A stretch of 64,000 nucleotides of DNA from Christensenella sp. UBA2853 (GCA_002350845.1 DEFL01000062.1:51050-115049), one strand, 5' to 3'. Counted from the stretch's first letter, positions 1 to 9,752 are shown. Made by a program: numbers and translations. The notes: generated by a model from the letters alone, not told the origin.

Positions 1-243
1 AGACTGCCGGAGCTGGTACGCAATCACTTCGTTTTGTTTTCCGCCGCCGATCCTGTCGATGTACTCATTCCGTGCCATCAGGAACTCATGATCCGCTGAT
101 TCCGGAGCGCAGGCATAGGATGAAATGAATTCTCCGTTCTCCGTCTTGTCCGGATTTTTTACATAATCGATCCGGGCCTTCATACACTGAGCAATCGTTT
201 TGCCCTTATTGATGTGCATCGGAATGATGCGTGTCGTTGCCAT
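1..243 (-). CDS. ICE relaxase/mobilization nuclease, N-terminal 81 residues (cut by the window edge)
   Basis: The minus frame opens with ATG at 243 and begins MATTRIIPMHINKGKT. It contains YVKNPDKTENGE and a later VIAYQLRQS, the typical start of the Tn1549-class (MobP-like) relaxase. The protein nicks the ICE oriT and pilots the strand into the recipient through the type IV channel. A GGAGG sits a few bases upstream of the ATG. Catalytic His motifs would lie downstream, outside the window. It follows MobC and the CD1845-type gene, as usual for this family. A hairpin with a U-tract lies directly in front of its ribosome binding site. Confidence 0.9.
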   Translation of the reverse strand, partial: MATTRIIPMHINKGKTIAQCMKARIDYVKNPDKTENGEFISSYACAPESADHEFLMARNEYIDRIGGGKQNEVIAYQLRQS

Positions 244-249
244 GGGCAC

Positions 250-294
250 CTCCATAAAAAGAAAAGCGGCGATCTGTGATTCACACAAACCGCC
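250..294 (-). terminator. Hairpin plus U-tract just upstream of the relaxase RBS
   Basis: On the minus strand an 11-bp stem (GGCGGTTTGTG, loop TGAAT, CACAGATCGCC, two wobble pairs) is followed by GCTTTTCTTTTT and then directly by the GGAGG of the relaxase. It fits an intrinsic terminator for the upstream transcript, or an attenuator controlling relaxase expression. Confidence 0.6.
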
Positions 295-313
295 GTCGTG
301 TTACTGCTGATTG

Positions 314-604
314 TCAGCAGAGAAGTCCTTCAAAGAACCCAAGAATGTGATCCATTCTGTTCAGCAGGAAGTTCGCAACTGCCGGAAGTCCAATCGGACT
401 CGCCAGCAATGCGAGCACCATAAAGGCAATACCATTCTGCCAGTACCCGATCGCAAACTCGATGACAGAGAGGACAGCAAACAGTCCAACCGCCAATCCG
501 ATGACCGCCGAGGCGATAGAAGAGATGAATGCAGCCAGGCCGAGCATCAATCTTGCGACCAGCATAAAGGGTGTCAGTGCGATTCTCAGTGTGCGCTTCA
601 TCAT
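314..604 (-). CDS. CD1845-family small membrane protein
   Basis: A 96-residue protein dominated by hydrophobic segments (about residues 5-50 and 55-80). It resembles the small membrane protein (CD1845 family) that sits beside the relaxase in CTn/Tn1549 elements; its role is unknown. GGAGG lies 8 nt before the first of two ATGs. It is the middle gene of MobC, this gene and the relaxase. A similar membrane protein occurs in IME2 at 53182-53484, so this class is shared between ICE and guest. Confidence 0.7.
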   Translation of the reverse strand: MMKRTLRIALTPFMLVARLMLGLAAFISSIASAVIGLAVGLFAVLSVIEFAIGYWQNGIAFMVLALLASPIGLPAVANFLLNRMDHILGFFEGLLC

Positions 605-616
605 TTTCTTTTCCTC

Positions 617-958
617 CTATTTGTCGGCGTGATCCAGCCGTGCCAGGATCTTTCGGAAGATATTCCAGATCTCTTCGACCCAATGCCGGATATCATCAAT
701 TTCAGTTTCGTAGATCGAACCCTGCTCATGAAGGCTTTTCGCCATCTGATTGACGTTATTCGTCAGATTCTTCAGCAGTCGGATTGTTTCCCTGATCTCC
801 GGAAGATCCAGCTTCAGCATATAGCCATTCAGGATCATCACCCGGAAGAAGGTGGATTTGTTTTTGATTCCGAAGAGATTCATCTTCTTTTGGATCACTT
901 CATTCTCAGCCTCAGTCGTAGCGAAGCTGTGAATAACAAGGTTGTTTTTCCTCGTCAT
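617..958 (-). CDS. mobC: MobC-like relaxosome accessory protein
   Basis: 113 residues starting MTRKNNLVIHSFATTEAENE. A ribbon-helix-helix-like N-terminus is followed by the helical segment LLKNLTNNVNQMAKSLHEQG, the NxxxNQ(M/I)AK signature of plasmid MobC proteins. These bind oriT and help the relaxase open DNA. It lies between DUF3846 and the CD1845/relaxase genes, the expected position in this ICE family. Confidence 0.85.
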   Translation of the reverse strand: MTRKNNLVIHSFATTEAENEVIQKKMNLFGIKNKSTFFRVMILNGYMLKLDLPEIRETIRLLKNLTNNVNQMAKSLHEQGSIYETEIDDIRHWVEEIWNIFRKILARLDHADK

Positions 959-963
959 GATTA

Positions 964-1443
964 TTATCGCTCCATGCTATTCTTCCTGCAACTCTGTCGC
1001 CGGGACAAATTCACGATTTCGAGTTCAGGCTTCACGATGGGTTTCAGCCCGAAGGCAGCGGAGATTTTCTCTACAGCCTGATCGCGCATTGCCTCCATGC
1101 CGGCAGCAAGTGCATTCGCTTCATCCTTTGTCAGAAGCGTAAGCCGTTCGTCTTCTGCCCGGACAATCATCACGTTGCCGACGATTGCGTCTCCGTGACG
1201 GTCTGCACCATACAGATCACTGGCAAGACAGTTGATTGAAACCGGACCCTTTTTGAGCTTGCCTTCCTCGTCGATCAGCATCAGATATCCATCCTTGGCC
1301 AGTGGCTCAGCCTCCACTAGCTCGATCCATTCACAGCCAATGGTGCCGCGGGCAATCTCAAAAAGTTCTTCCTGAGGATCACATTCCAGTGTCTTGATTT
1401 CCTGTGTGTCGGTCAGCATGACCGCAAATTTCTTTTCGTCCAT
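964..1443 (-). CDS. DUF3846 domain protein with C-terminal MER tail
   Basis: 159 residues. The region around residues 35-110 (IELVEAEPLAKDGYLMLIDEEGKLKKG through IVGNVMIVR) matches the DUF3846 layout seen in Clostridial conjugative elements; function unknown. It is preceded by the primase-like gene with 12 nt between and followed 5 nt later by mobC, so it is probably cotranscribed. The C-terminus reads RKNSMER, one of several similar tails on unrelated ICE proteins here. Confidence 0.75.
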   Translation of the reverse strand: MDEKKFAVMLTDTQEIKTLECDPQEELFEIARGTIGCEWIELVEAEPLAKDGYLMLIDEEGKLKKGPVSINCLASDLYGADRHGDAIVGNVMIVRAEDERLTLLTKDEANALAAGMEAMRDQAVEKISAAFGLKPIVKPELEIVNLSRRQSCRKNSMER

Positions 1444-1455
1444 TCGGATCCCTCC

Positions 1456-2535
1456 TCAGCGTTCCATGCTGTGCGTTTTCTTTTTCTGTGGCTTTGCTGA
1501 TGCGACAGCCTCCGCCACAGGAGTGCTTACTTCCTTACCGGCAGATTGCTCCAGTTCCCGGATCTTCTGCCGGGCCAGGTTGATGAACCCGTCCAGAATC
1601 GCGGGATGGGATGTCACCGCATAGTTATCTCTGCGATCAAAGCCCAGATCGTCTTTGGCTTCCGGGAAGTCAAAGGTGAAGGCCCAATCCTTATTGGCAG
1701 AAGAAAAGCGGCCGTCCCAAGATTTCACCTGAACTGTCGCCGCAAGCACAAGGCTGACCCGTTCCGGGCCGTACTTCTCCATCACTTCATCGATACATTT
1801 CCGATCCAGTCGGAAACCGTCAAAGTGACTGGAAATGGCCCTCTCAATATCCTTCTTGCAGTCGATATTCGCCCAGTGGGATGCCTTGAACTGTTCAAGT
1901 TCCCCAAACTTGCGGGCATGGCTGCCGGATTCATGATAAATCGGTGTATTGATCATCGGTTCCATCAGGTGACCCTCCTGTTCACGTTTTGTGCTGATGA
2001 TTTCATCAGCGATCTGCTTTTTATCTGCGTCTGTGCCTTCCTGCAGCACATCCAGCTCATACTCTGTCAGCTCCAGCTGCGCTATAGCGTCCAGAAAAAG
2101 CGGATGCCATTCTTCCTCCGGGGATTTCGGCGCATACTGTTCCCGCTGCATGACCAGCTGGTTTCTGTAATCCGTCAGCTCACGAAAGCAATAAGACAGC
2201 CTGTGATCCATGATCTCATCAGAACTGATCTCATGGACTCTTCTGACCGGGCGGACAGGCTGATGCTCGTCATACTGAATGCCGAAATCATCCGCCAGCT
2301 TCAGCGCCGCTTCTCTGGGAGACAGACTGAAAAGGCGGCCGGTGAAATTGATCACATCACCGTCCGCCTGGCATCCAAAGCAGTGAAAGCGTTTATCAAC
2401 CTTCATGCTTGGATTCCTGTCATTGTGGAAAGGGCATCTGCACATGCCTCCGTGACCCACCTTCAGGCCGTAGCGCTCAGCAGCCTGAAGGGTGGTCACA
2501 TTATCCTTCACTGTTTCAAATAGCGTCATACGCAT
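1456..2535 (-). CDS. CHC2 zinc-finger primase-like protein fused to a DUF3849 domain
   Basis: About 359 residues. Residues ~30-57 hold a DnaG-type CHC2 zinc finger: CRCPFH, then FHCFGC 15 residues later. Residues ~200-330 (KFGELEQFKASHWANIDCKK, VSLVLAATVQ, WDGRFSSANKDWA) match DUF3849, another ICE-borne domain. There is no TOPRIM catalytic region, so it may bind primed or single-stranded DNA rather than act as a complete primase. The start codon overlaps the helicase stop (GTGATG), indicating translational coupling. The tail is KKKTHSMER. The fusion of the two domains is the odd feature. Confidence 0.8.
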   Translation of the reverse strand: MRMTLFETVKDNVTTLQAAERYGLKVGHGGMCRCPFHNDRNPSMKVDKRFHCFGCQADGDVINFTGRLFSLSPREAALKLADDFGIQYDEHQPVRPVRRVHEISSDEIMDHRLSYCFRELTDYRNQLVMQREQYAPKSPEEEWHPLFLDAIAQLELTEYELDVLQEGTDADKKQIADEIISTKREQEGHLMEPMINTPIYHESGSHARKFGELEQFKASHWANIDCKKDIERAISSHFDGFRLDRKCIDEVMEKYGPERVSLVLAATVQVKSWDGRFSSANKDWAFTFDFPEAKDDLGFDRRDNYAVTSHPAILDGFINLARQKIRELEQSAGKEVSTPVAEAVASAKPQKKKTHSMER

Positions 2536-5500
2536 CACCGTTCCTGTTCCGGCTTCTTCTTTTCCGGCTGTGCCGCGGGACGATCCAGATTCAGCTTTGC
2601 ATCCAGCTCAGCCAAACGGGCGCTCTTGGTTTTCAGCTCATCTTCCTGCGGGAAGGGCTTGCCCAGCTCTGCCTTCGCGGTGCTCATCTGCTGATTCAGA
2701 TCATTCAGTTTGTTTTCCACATTCTGAATGCGTCTCGGAATTCCAGCCAGAGCATTATCGATTCTCGTGATGTTGCCGCGCGGGTCAGAACCCAGCTCCA
2801 CCTGATGTGACATAGCTCCCTTCAGGGTCAGCTGGTACATCTGAGACAGAGGATTGTACATGACGCTCATGGAGAAGCCGCGATACTCGCCAAGAGCATG
2901 CTCCTTCTCATTGCTCACATGCTTGCAGGCATCCAGGATCGCCTCGCCGGCATCCTTGGCTTCGGTGAAGATTTCACCGCCAATCGTCATGCCAATGAAG
3001 TCCTTTTCCGGCAGCGGATGTGCGGCAGCTGTCGCCAGATCCTGCTCAAAGCCGGACAGGTAGCCCTTGTTGCGCTCAATCTCCTGCGGGAAGTATTTCA
3101 GCAACCGGTCTTCCAGACGATACTGCTGGCTCTGGTGATCTGCCTTCATCAGGCGAAGACGAGCCACATCCACATCCAGATCCATCTTTTCCTTGATCGC
3201 CGGATCCCCAGCGCACAGGGCTTTGATTTCCGCGTAGGACAAAGCTGCTTCATCAATGTCATCGCAGGAGCGCACAGGGCTCTTGCTCGTCATGATCTGC
3301 GAAATGAACTTCTGCTTGTTCTCCACCGTCTGCCAGAGATAGGAATCGAAGGTGCCTTCCGTTGCGTACCGATAGATCTGAACATCCGGATTCATGTTGC
3401 CCTGACGGACAATACGACCGGAGCGCTGCTCCAGATCCCCGGGACGCCAGGGGCAGTCCAGATCGTGAAGGGCAATCAGCCGATCCTGGCAGTTGGTGCC
3501 CGCACCCATCTTGGCAGTACTGCCGATCAGCACACGAACCTGTCCGGCGCGAACCTTGGCAAAAAGCTCTTTCTTTTTCACTTCGGTATTGGCGTCGTGA
3601 ATGAAAGCGATCTCTTCAGGCGGCACGCCACGGGCGATCAGCTTGCTCCGGATATCCTCATACACATTGAAGTCACTCACGACCGCTTCGCTGGATGAAC
3701 CGGCCAATTCCGTCAGATCATCGACTGGTTCCAGCGGCGGAAGTTCATCTTCGTCCCTGGGACTATCTGTCTTTTCCGCTGTATCTGTCTGCGGGGATGT
3801 TCTCTCCATGCCCTTCGGGGTAGAGATGTCGCAGAATACCAGCTGTGTCAGCCGGTCGTCTGTGCCTTCCTGCCAAATGCGGAAGATGTTTTTGACGCAG
3901 GCATTGACCTTGCTCCCCGGGTCATCCGGCAGCAGAGGATTGATCAGGCGCTGATCCAACCCCAGCTTTCTTCCGTCGCTGGTAATCTTCAGCATGTTGT
4001 CCACCCTCGGATCAACGCTGCCGGAGTGTACCTTCCCGGCACGCTCGGACAGGCTCTGCACCATAGCCTTCTGGATTTCTGTCGGCTGAACGACAACGGT
4101 CTCATAGTGCGGTGTCGGCGTAGGCAGCTTCAGCTGATCCGCCGTTTTGATGTCCGCGACCTCCTTGAACATCGACATCAGCTCAGGAAGGTTGAAGAAC
4201 TTGCTGAAACGGGTTCGTGCCCGGTAACCCGTTCCCTCCGGAGCCAGCTCAATGGCTGTGGAAGTCTCACCGAAGGTAGAAGCCCAGGCATCGAAGTGGG
4301 TCATGTTGTTCCTCTTCAGGGTGCCGTACTGCAGATACCGCTGCATGGTGTACATCTCCGTCATGCTGTTGCTGATGGGAGTACCGGTCGCGAAGATCAC
4401 GCCGCGTCCTCCGGTCAGCTCATCCATATACCGGCATTTCAGGAACATGTCCGTGGATTTCTGCGCTTCGGAAGTGGAAAGACCGGCTACATTCCGCATT
4501 TTCGTCGTCAGGAAGAGGTTCTTGTAAGCATGCGCCTCGTCCACAAAGAGGCGATCCACCCCCAGCTCCTCAAAGGTAACCACGTCATCCTTCCGTTCTT
4601 CGGCCTGCAGCTTCCGCAGCCGGCCTTCCAGCTGCTTACGGGTGCGCTCCATCTGCTTGATGGAGAACTGCTCACCCCGCATGAACTTCAGCTCCTGGAT
4701 GCCCTGGGTGATCTCCTCAATCTGCTCCTGCAGAAGGCGTTCCTGCCGTGCCTTTGACATGGGGATCTTCTCAAACTGGCTGTGACCGATAATGATCGCG
4801 TCATAGTCGCCGGTAGCAATCCGGGAGCAGAAACGGCGGCGGTTATTCTTCTCAAAATCCTTTTTGGTTGTGACCAGGATCTTGGCAGACGGATACAGGC
4901 GCAGGAATTCAGAGGCCCACTGCTCAGTCAGGTGATTGGGCACCACGAACATGGATTTGCTGCACAGGCCAAGCCGCTTGCTCTCCATGGCGGAAGCAAC
5001 CATCTCATAGGTCTTGCCAGCTCCGACCACATGAGCCAGCAGCGTGTTGCCGCCATAGAGCGTGTGCGCAATCGCATTCCGCTGATGCTCTCTGAGCACA
5101 ATCTCCGGATTCATGCCGGAGAAGGTAATGTGCTGCCCGTCATACTCACGGGGACGGACGCTGTTGAACAGCTCATTGTATTTGGAGACGAGCGCGTCCC
5201 TCCGGTACGGATCCTTCCAGATCCAGTCACGGAAAGCGTCCTTGATGGCCTGCTGCTTTTGCTGCGCCAGTGTCGTTGCTTTCTGATTCAGCACGCGCTT
5301 TTCCTTGCCCTCGGCATCCTCGATGGTATCGTAGATGCGGACATCCCGGAGATTCAGCGTATCTTCCAGAATTCGCAGACCGCTGGCCCGATCCGTACCG
5401 TAGGTCAGATTGTTTGGAACGTTGTTGTAGGAAAGAACGTTTTTCCCGTTGATGCGCCATTCCGATGTGAAGTTGGAATACTGCACCTGAACCGCACGGC

Positions 5501-8500
5501 GCTGATAGAACGGGATCTCGAAGAGTTCCTCCATGAATTTCTGAATGTACTCTTTATCAACCCAGGTCGCGCCAAGACGGACATCGATCTCAGAGGCATC
5601 CAGATCCTTTGGCTGCGCCTTTTCCAGTGCGCTTACGTTCGGCTCAAAGATGGGTGAAATCTCTGCTGCCGTACGGGCATCCCGAAGCTTCTGACGCACA
5701 TTCCCGGACAGGTACTCATCCGCCGTGACATAGCGGGGACTTCCGTTTTCATCCACCGGCGCAGGCAGCCTGAAGATTACCCCGGTCAGCTCAGAGGCGA
5801 TCTCATCTTCGCTCTTTCCAGTCAACTCCGCCATGAAGGGCAGATCCACAGCAGCCTTTTCCGCAATGGAAACCGCCAGCGCTTCCACCGATGTGTCCAC
5901 ATGCTCCACGGTCCGCTGCTGACGGATCGTGCGCTTGCTGAACATATCAGCTTTGCGTTCAAGCTCACCGTTTTCCGTCAGGATTTCCAGCGAGGAGAGC
6001 AGATAGTACGAGGAATCATCTGAGAAAGCCTGCGCATTGGGACGGCTGTTGATCAGTCCAAACCGGGCCGTAAAGCTGTCATACAGCGTATTCAGCTCTG
6101 CCTGAAGCTCATGGATCGTGAAGTCATCCGATTCCTGAAGCTGAGCGTCCATCAAGCGGTGTACACAGTCCCGTAGACCGACCATGCCCTTGATGCGCGC
6201 TTCTGCTGTCGCGTTCAGATCCGGATGCACCATCGCTGAGTTTTCCCGGTAATACACCTTGTCATCAACAACGGTATAGGAATAGTTCCGCACATTGGGA
6301 TCAGCGGGAATGCTGTCCCGGATCGCTTCGTCCTCTGACAGCTCCGGTGCTTCCTCGGCCCGATAGGTGCCGGAGATCTTTGTGACCGCTTCCGCCAGCT
6401 GCTGAGACAGGTCTGCGCCTTCCAGTGCCTGACAGGCCGTCTCCTGATGCGCTCCATACATGGAATCGTCCCAGACCATCCTGCCGAGGATCATATCAGG
6501 GTGATCCGCGAAGTAGCTGTTGACAGGTACGCCATCTTCTGTCTGACCCAGATGCACCCAGTCCGGCTCAATGTCGATGGCACGGTCACGCTTCTGCAGG
6601 AAGATGATGTCTGAGGTGACTTCCGTGCCGGCATTGGCCTTGAAGGCATTATTGGGCAGGCGGATCGCTCCCAGCAGCTCAGCCCGCTGAGCGATATACT
6701 TCCGTACCTCCGGCGACTGCTTGTCCATGGTGCCCTTGGAGGTGATGAAAGCAACGATACCGCCGGGCCGTACCTGATCCAGCGCCTTGGCAAAGAAGTA
6801 ATCGTGAATCAGGAAGTTGTACCGGTCAAACTGTCGGTCGGCAACCTTGTACGCGCCGAAGGGCACGTTGCCGATGGCCAGGTCGAAGAAATCCTTTCGA
6901 TCCGTTTTCTCAAAGCCGGTGACGGCGATATCCGCCTGCGGGTACAGATACTGCGCAATCCTGCCGGTGATGCTGTCCAGCTCCACGCCGTACAGCCTGC
7001 TGTTCTGCATGCTTTCCGGCAAAAGACCGAAGAAATTGCCGACACCGCATGACGGCTCCAGAATGTTGCCAGTGCGGAAGCCCATCTGTTCTACAGCGGA
7101 ATAGATCGCACGAATGACAGTCGGAGAAGTGTAATGCGCGTTCAGTGTGGAGGCACGCGCCATTTCGTATTCTTCCGGGGTCAGCGTATATTTCAGTTCC
7201 CGGTATTCATCTGCCCAGGCCGCGTTTCGCTCATCAAACGCCTGCGGAATGCCGCCCCAGCCCACATACTGAGAAAGCACCTCCTGATCTTCAGGAGATG
7301 CCGGCCGGTTTTCCTTTTCCAGTGTTTTCAGCGTGCGGATCGCGCGCATATTATTTTCAAACTTGGTCTTCTGACCGCCTTCACCCAGGTGGTCATCCGT
7401 AATCCGATAATTGACCGCACGCTCAGAAGCAGTCTCCTGTACCGGCGGAAGATCCATTTCCGGGCTTTCTTCCGTCTGCGCCTGCTCCAGCGGTTCTGTC
7501 CTGAAGGGCAAGTTACGCTCATCACGGTCCAAAAGCGGCCCCAGAATGCTTTTGCTTTCTGCGCGGAAAATCGGGTAAACCATTTCCGGATCGCGGAAGG
7601 TGACATCATAGAAGCGGACGCCATCCACCGTGAAGGGGCGTCCATCCATATAGATCGTATCGCCTGGATGAAGATCATAGGCAAAGTGCGGCTCCTGCGG
7701 CGGTCTCTGGGGATGGCGGGGCGGCGGCAGCGGCTCATCCAGCGTCAAGTCAATGGTGACTTCCCTCATGGCGGGAATGCCATCATGTTCAGGAATGCGG
7801 CGTTCACCAGGACGAAGGGGCGGAATATCCGGCTCTGCCTGCGGCTCCTGCTCAACTGCGGACGATTCCTCAGCCGCGATCGCAGCCGCATCCGTCTCCA
7901 CCTGCTGAATGAACGGATTCCGGGAAAGCGCTTCCGGATCGACCACTTCACCGTTCACAATGCCGTTTCGTGCAAGCTCTTCACGGATCGCGGTAGGATC
8001 AATATCATCCAGAGGATCCTCTGCTTCTGGCGCTTCCCCCAGTGCATCGGTCGTTTCAGACGCTTCAGGCGCTGTTTCCGCTTCCGGATTTGCTACAGGC
8101 TGATATGCAAAACGAGGGACAGGCATGGGCAGATCCTGCCCGGCCATGGTGCTGCGCATATCGTCCAGCTGCTGCCTTTCCGCGTCATCCAGATAGTTTC
8201 CACTTTCAACCAACCTGCGGACATGCTGTTCCACAGCAGGCCAGCGCAGCTTCATTTCCTCCTGAAAGCCGCGACGGGCCAAGCGAATGCCCTGACCGTT
8301 GTAGTCCACAAAGCCGGAGGAGCCGTCCAGGTAGGTGTGACTGTGCCCGCCAATGCCGTATTCCTCTTTCAGGAATTCCTGAGCCTCCTTGGGTGAAGGA
8401 TGGCTGTCATACAGAGCGGCAATCCGAAGCCTGCCCCCGGAAAAGCCGGAACCTCGGCTCAGTACATGATCAATTTCCTCGTCGGAAAATGAAAATGCAG

Positions 8501-9731
8501 AGGGCTCAGCCTCTGCATGGGGTGGATTATTGGGGACATTCTGTTCCTGCCGGTCGATCTTTTCAATCTGTTCCGCTTCGGTTGGGAGCTCAAAGGCAAT
8601 CTGAACGACTTCCGGTTCCGGATTGCTCAGGCGTAGATCAGTTCCGTCAGGATCATTTCTTCGGCCTGATTCTTCAGAGCGTTCATCGTCCCGACCCATT
8701 TCATCTGGTCTCGGGCTTTCAGATCCTCCGTCACGCCCGCCTGTTTCGTCAGCAGGCTCATCAGGTTCTCCAGACGGCTGTGGGCCATCGTGTCGATCTC
8801 CTGGAGATGCTCCATCAGCTTCCCGCTCAGGATCAGCCTCGTGTACAGGCCGGGGCGGTTCTGCTCCAGGTACTGCTGCCTCATGATCCCGTACTTGCCC
8901 AGGGGTCTGCGCTCCGCTTCGGTCAATCCCATCTCCGGCAGCAGGTAGTCTCCGTTCCTCTTGTAAATCAGTTCGCTCATGGCTCATGCTCCTTTCAGTC
9001 ATTCTGACAGTCGTTTCAATCTGACGCAGCACCTGGCCGCTGATCTCACTGACAGCCTTGCCAAGCTCTGCGACTGTGGCTGGGGTGTTCCAGTCCAGCA
9101 CCTCTGTGAAATCCTCCCGGAACAGCTCCGGATCCAGTCCGCACCGGGTCTGGATGCTGTAGGAGATGCTGGCTGCAGCGGCCTTCCGGAAGGAAGCTCC
9201 GATGCTGAAATCATCATACTCGGCCAGTTGGGATCCGTCCACGCTGTCGCGGATGTCACGGGCATGATTCCGCCAGTATTCCAGTGCCTGCTGCTGTGCG
9301 ATCTGATCAATCTGCTGCTCCAGTCCCATCGCCGCATCGGCATAATACTGATCCTCCAGCATCTGCTGAACCGGCTCCCTGGCGGCATACGACAGCGCCC
9401 ACGGCTCTACGTTTCTGGAGTTTCGGCGCGTGCCGGTATCGGATACATCAAATACATACCGGATATCCATGCCATAGGGTCCGGGCGTCAGAAGCGCAAT
9501 GCCCTTGGAGCCGCGCCGGATATACCGCCGCATGGTGTCATTCCAAAGATCATAGGTCGCGCAGGCTGTGGCATCCGGACGCTGAGCATAGATCATCAGC
9601 TGATCATGGAAGGGGTACTTGTACAGCCTTGAAGAAGTATTCAGGAAAGCCGCCCAGTCCAGATAATCCCCGGTGATTTTTCTGGCGGTATCATCCGCCA
9701 TCTGTGCATAGATCTGTGTTTTGTTGGGCAT
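2535..9731 (-). CDS. Giant ICE DNA methylase/SNF2-type helicase (2398 aa)
   Basis: This is the very large DNA-processing protein typical of Tn1549-like ICEs. The N-terminal ~130 residues (YPFHDQLMIYAQRPDATACA, RRGSKGIALL) resemble the ArdC-type ssDNA-binding domain. Residues ~250-370 form a Pro/Glu/Arg-rich linker. An N6-methylase-like fold has motif I ILEPSCGVGNFFG near 890 and GNVPFG in place of the usual NPPY near 953. The SF2/SNF2 helicase has AHVVGAGKT near 1569, VDEAH near 1729, ATGTPISNS near 1778 and a motif V/VI region with QRSGRIVRQ near 2100. The altered NPPY motif makes methyl transfer uncertain. GGAGG is 9 nt before the ATG. The tail is EKKKPEQER. The linker is also coding in another frame (tnpV, 8627-8980). 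Confidence 0.9.
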   Translation of the reverse strand: MPNKTQIYAQMADDTARKITGDYLDWAAFLNTSSRLYKYPFHDQLMIYAQRPDATACATYDLWNDTMRRYIRRGSKGIALLTPGPYGMDIRYVFDVSDTGTRRNSRNVEPWALSYAAREPVQQMLEDQYYADAAMGLEQQIDQIAQQQALEYWRNHARDIRDSVDGSQLAEYDDFSIGASFRKAAAASISYSIQTRCGLDPELFREDFTEVLDWNTPATVAELGKAVSEISGQVLRQIETTVRMTERSMSHERTDLQEERRLPAAGDGIDRSGAQTPGQVRDHEAAVPGAEPPRPVHEADPEREADGASPGDRHDGPQPSGEPDEPADETGGRDGGSESPRPDEMGRDDERSEESGRRNDPDGTDLRLSNPEPEVVQIAFELPTEAEQIEKIDRQEQNVPNNPPHAEAEPSAFSFSDEEIDHVLSRGSGFSGGRLRIAALYDSHPSPKEAQEFLKEEYGIGGHSHTYLDGSSGFVDYNGQGIRLARRGFQEEMKLRWPAVEQHVRRLVESGNYLDDAERQQLDDMRSTMAGQDLPMPVPRFAYQPVANPEAETAPEASETTDALGEAPEAEDPLDDIDPTAIREELARNGIVNGEVVDPEALSRNPFIQQVETDAAAIAAEESSAVEQEPQAEPDIPPLRPGERRIPEHDGIPAMREVTIDLTLDEPLPPPRHPQRPPQEPHFAYDLHPGDTIYMDGRPFTVDGVRFYDVTFRDPEMVYPIFRAESKSILGPLLDRDERNLPFRTEPLEQAQTEESPEMDLPPVQETASERAVNYRITDDHLGEGGQKTKFENNMRAIRTLKTLEKENRPASPEDQEVLSQYVGWGGIPQAFDERNAAWADEYRELKYTLTPEEYEMARASTLNAHYTSPTVIRAIYSAVEQMGFRTGNILEPSCGVGNFFGLLPESMQNSRLYGVELDSITGRIAQYLYPQADIAVTGFEKTDRKDFFDLAIGNVPFGAYKVADRQFDRYNFLIHDYFFAKALDQVRPGGIVAFITSKGTMDKQSPEVRKYIAQRAELLGAIRLPNNAFKANAGTEVTSDIIFLQKRDRAIDIEPDWVHLGQTEDGVPVNSYFADHPDMILGRMVWDDSMYGAHQETACQALEGADLSQQLAEAVTKISGTYRAEEAPELSEDEAIRDSIPADPNVRNYSYTVVDDKVYYRENSAMVHPDLNATAEARIKGMVGLRDCVHRLMDAQLQESDDFTIHELQAELNTLYDSFTARFGLINSRPNAQAFSDDSSYYLLSSLEILTENGELERKADMFSKRTIRQQRTVEHVDTSVEALAVSIAEKAAVDLPFMAELTGKSEDEIASELTGVIFRLPAPVDENGSPRYVTADEYLSGNVRQKLRDARTAAEISPIFEPNVSALEKAQPKDLDASEIDVRLGATWVDKEYIQKFMEELFEIPFYQRRAVQVQYSNFTSEWRINGKNVLSYNNVPNNLTYGTDRASGLRILEDTLNLRDVRIYDTIEDAEGKEKRVLNQKATTLAQQKQQAIKDAFRDWIWKDPYRRDALVSKYNELFNSVRPREYDGQHITFSGMNPEIVLREHQRNAIAHTLYGGNTLLAHVVGAGKTYEMVASAMESKRLGLCSKSMFVVPNHLTEQWASEFLRLYPSAKILVTTKKDFEKNNRRRFCSRIATGDYDAIIIGHSQFEKIPMSKARQERLLQEQIEEITQGIQELKFMRGEQFSIKQMERTRKQLEGRLRKLQAEERKDDVVTFEELGVDRLFVDEAHAYKNLFLTTKMRNVAGLSTSEAQKSTDMFLKCRYMDELTGGRGVIFATGTPISNSMTEMYTMQRYLQYGTLKRNNMTHFDAWASTFGETSTAIELAPEGTGYRARTRFSKFFNLPELMSMFKEVADIKTADQLKLPTPTPHYETVVVQPTEIQKAMVQSLSERAGKVHSGSVDPRVDNMLKITSDGRKLGLDQRLINPLLPDDPGSKVNACVKNIFRIWQEGTDDRLTQLVFCDISTPKGMERTSPQTDTAEKTDSPRDEDELPPLEPVDDLTELAGSSSEAVVSDFNVYEDIRSKLIARGVPPEEIAFIHDANTEVKKKELFAKVRAGQVRVLIGSTAKMGAGTNCQDRLIALHDLDCPWRPGDLEQRSGRIVRQGNMNPDVQIYRYATEGTFDSYLWQTVENKQKFISQIMTSKSPVRSCDDIDEAALSYAEIKALCAGDPAIKEKMDLDVDVARLRLMKADHQSQQYRLEDRLLKYFPQEIERNKGYLSGFEQDLATAAAHPLPEKDFIGMTIGGEIFTEAKDAGEAILDACKHVSNEKEHALGEYRGFSMSVMYNPLSQMYQLTLKGAMSHQVELGSDPRGNITRIDNALAGIPRRIQNVENKLNDLNQQMSTAKAELGKPFPQEDELKTKSARLAELDAKLNLDRPAAQPEKKKPEQER
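8627..8980 (-). CDS. tnpV: TnpV-family protein encoded in an alternative frame inside the helicase gene
   Basis: A 117-residue frame on the same strand as the helicase but in another reading frame. It begins MSELIYKRNGDYLLPE and carries the TnpV signature: PLGKYGIMRQQYL, LILSGKL, HLQEIDTMA, ARDQMKWVGTMNAL and ILTELIYA. It is clearly homologous to the free-standing TnpV proteins at 37364 and 53626. A strong AAAGGAG lies 8 nt before its ATG, although that sequence is inside the helicase gene. The overlapping helicase residues ~251-368 are a low-complexity charged linker. TnpV accompanies TnpX-type recombinases in Tn4451-like elements; its molecular role is unsettled. Confidence 0.75.
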   Translation of the reverse strand: MSELIYKRNGDYLLPEMGLTEAERRPLGKYGIMRQQYLEQNRPGLYTRLILSGKLMEHLQEIDTMAHSRLENLMSLLTKQAGVTEDLKARDQMKWVGTMNALKNQAEEMILTELIYA

Positions 9732-9752
9732 CGGGTATTACCTCCTCTCGGG

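Noticed and set aside
8627..8980. Frameshift or assembly error as explanation for tnpV within the helicase
   Set aside because: Both frames are open across the whole region and the helicase frame continues intact on both sides.
2898..9007. Long open frames on the plus strand across the helicase gene (for example 2898-3698 and 7134-8396)
   Set aside because: They are antisense to a gene with clear conserved motifs, lack RBSs and family features, and reflect codon bias of the minus strand.
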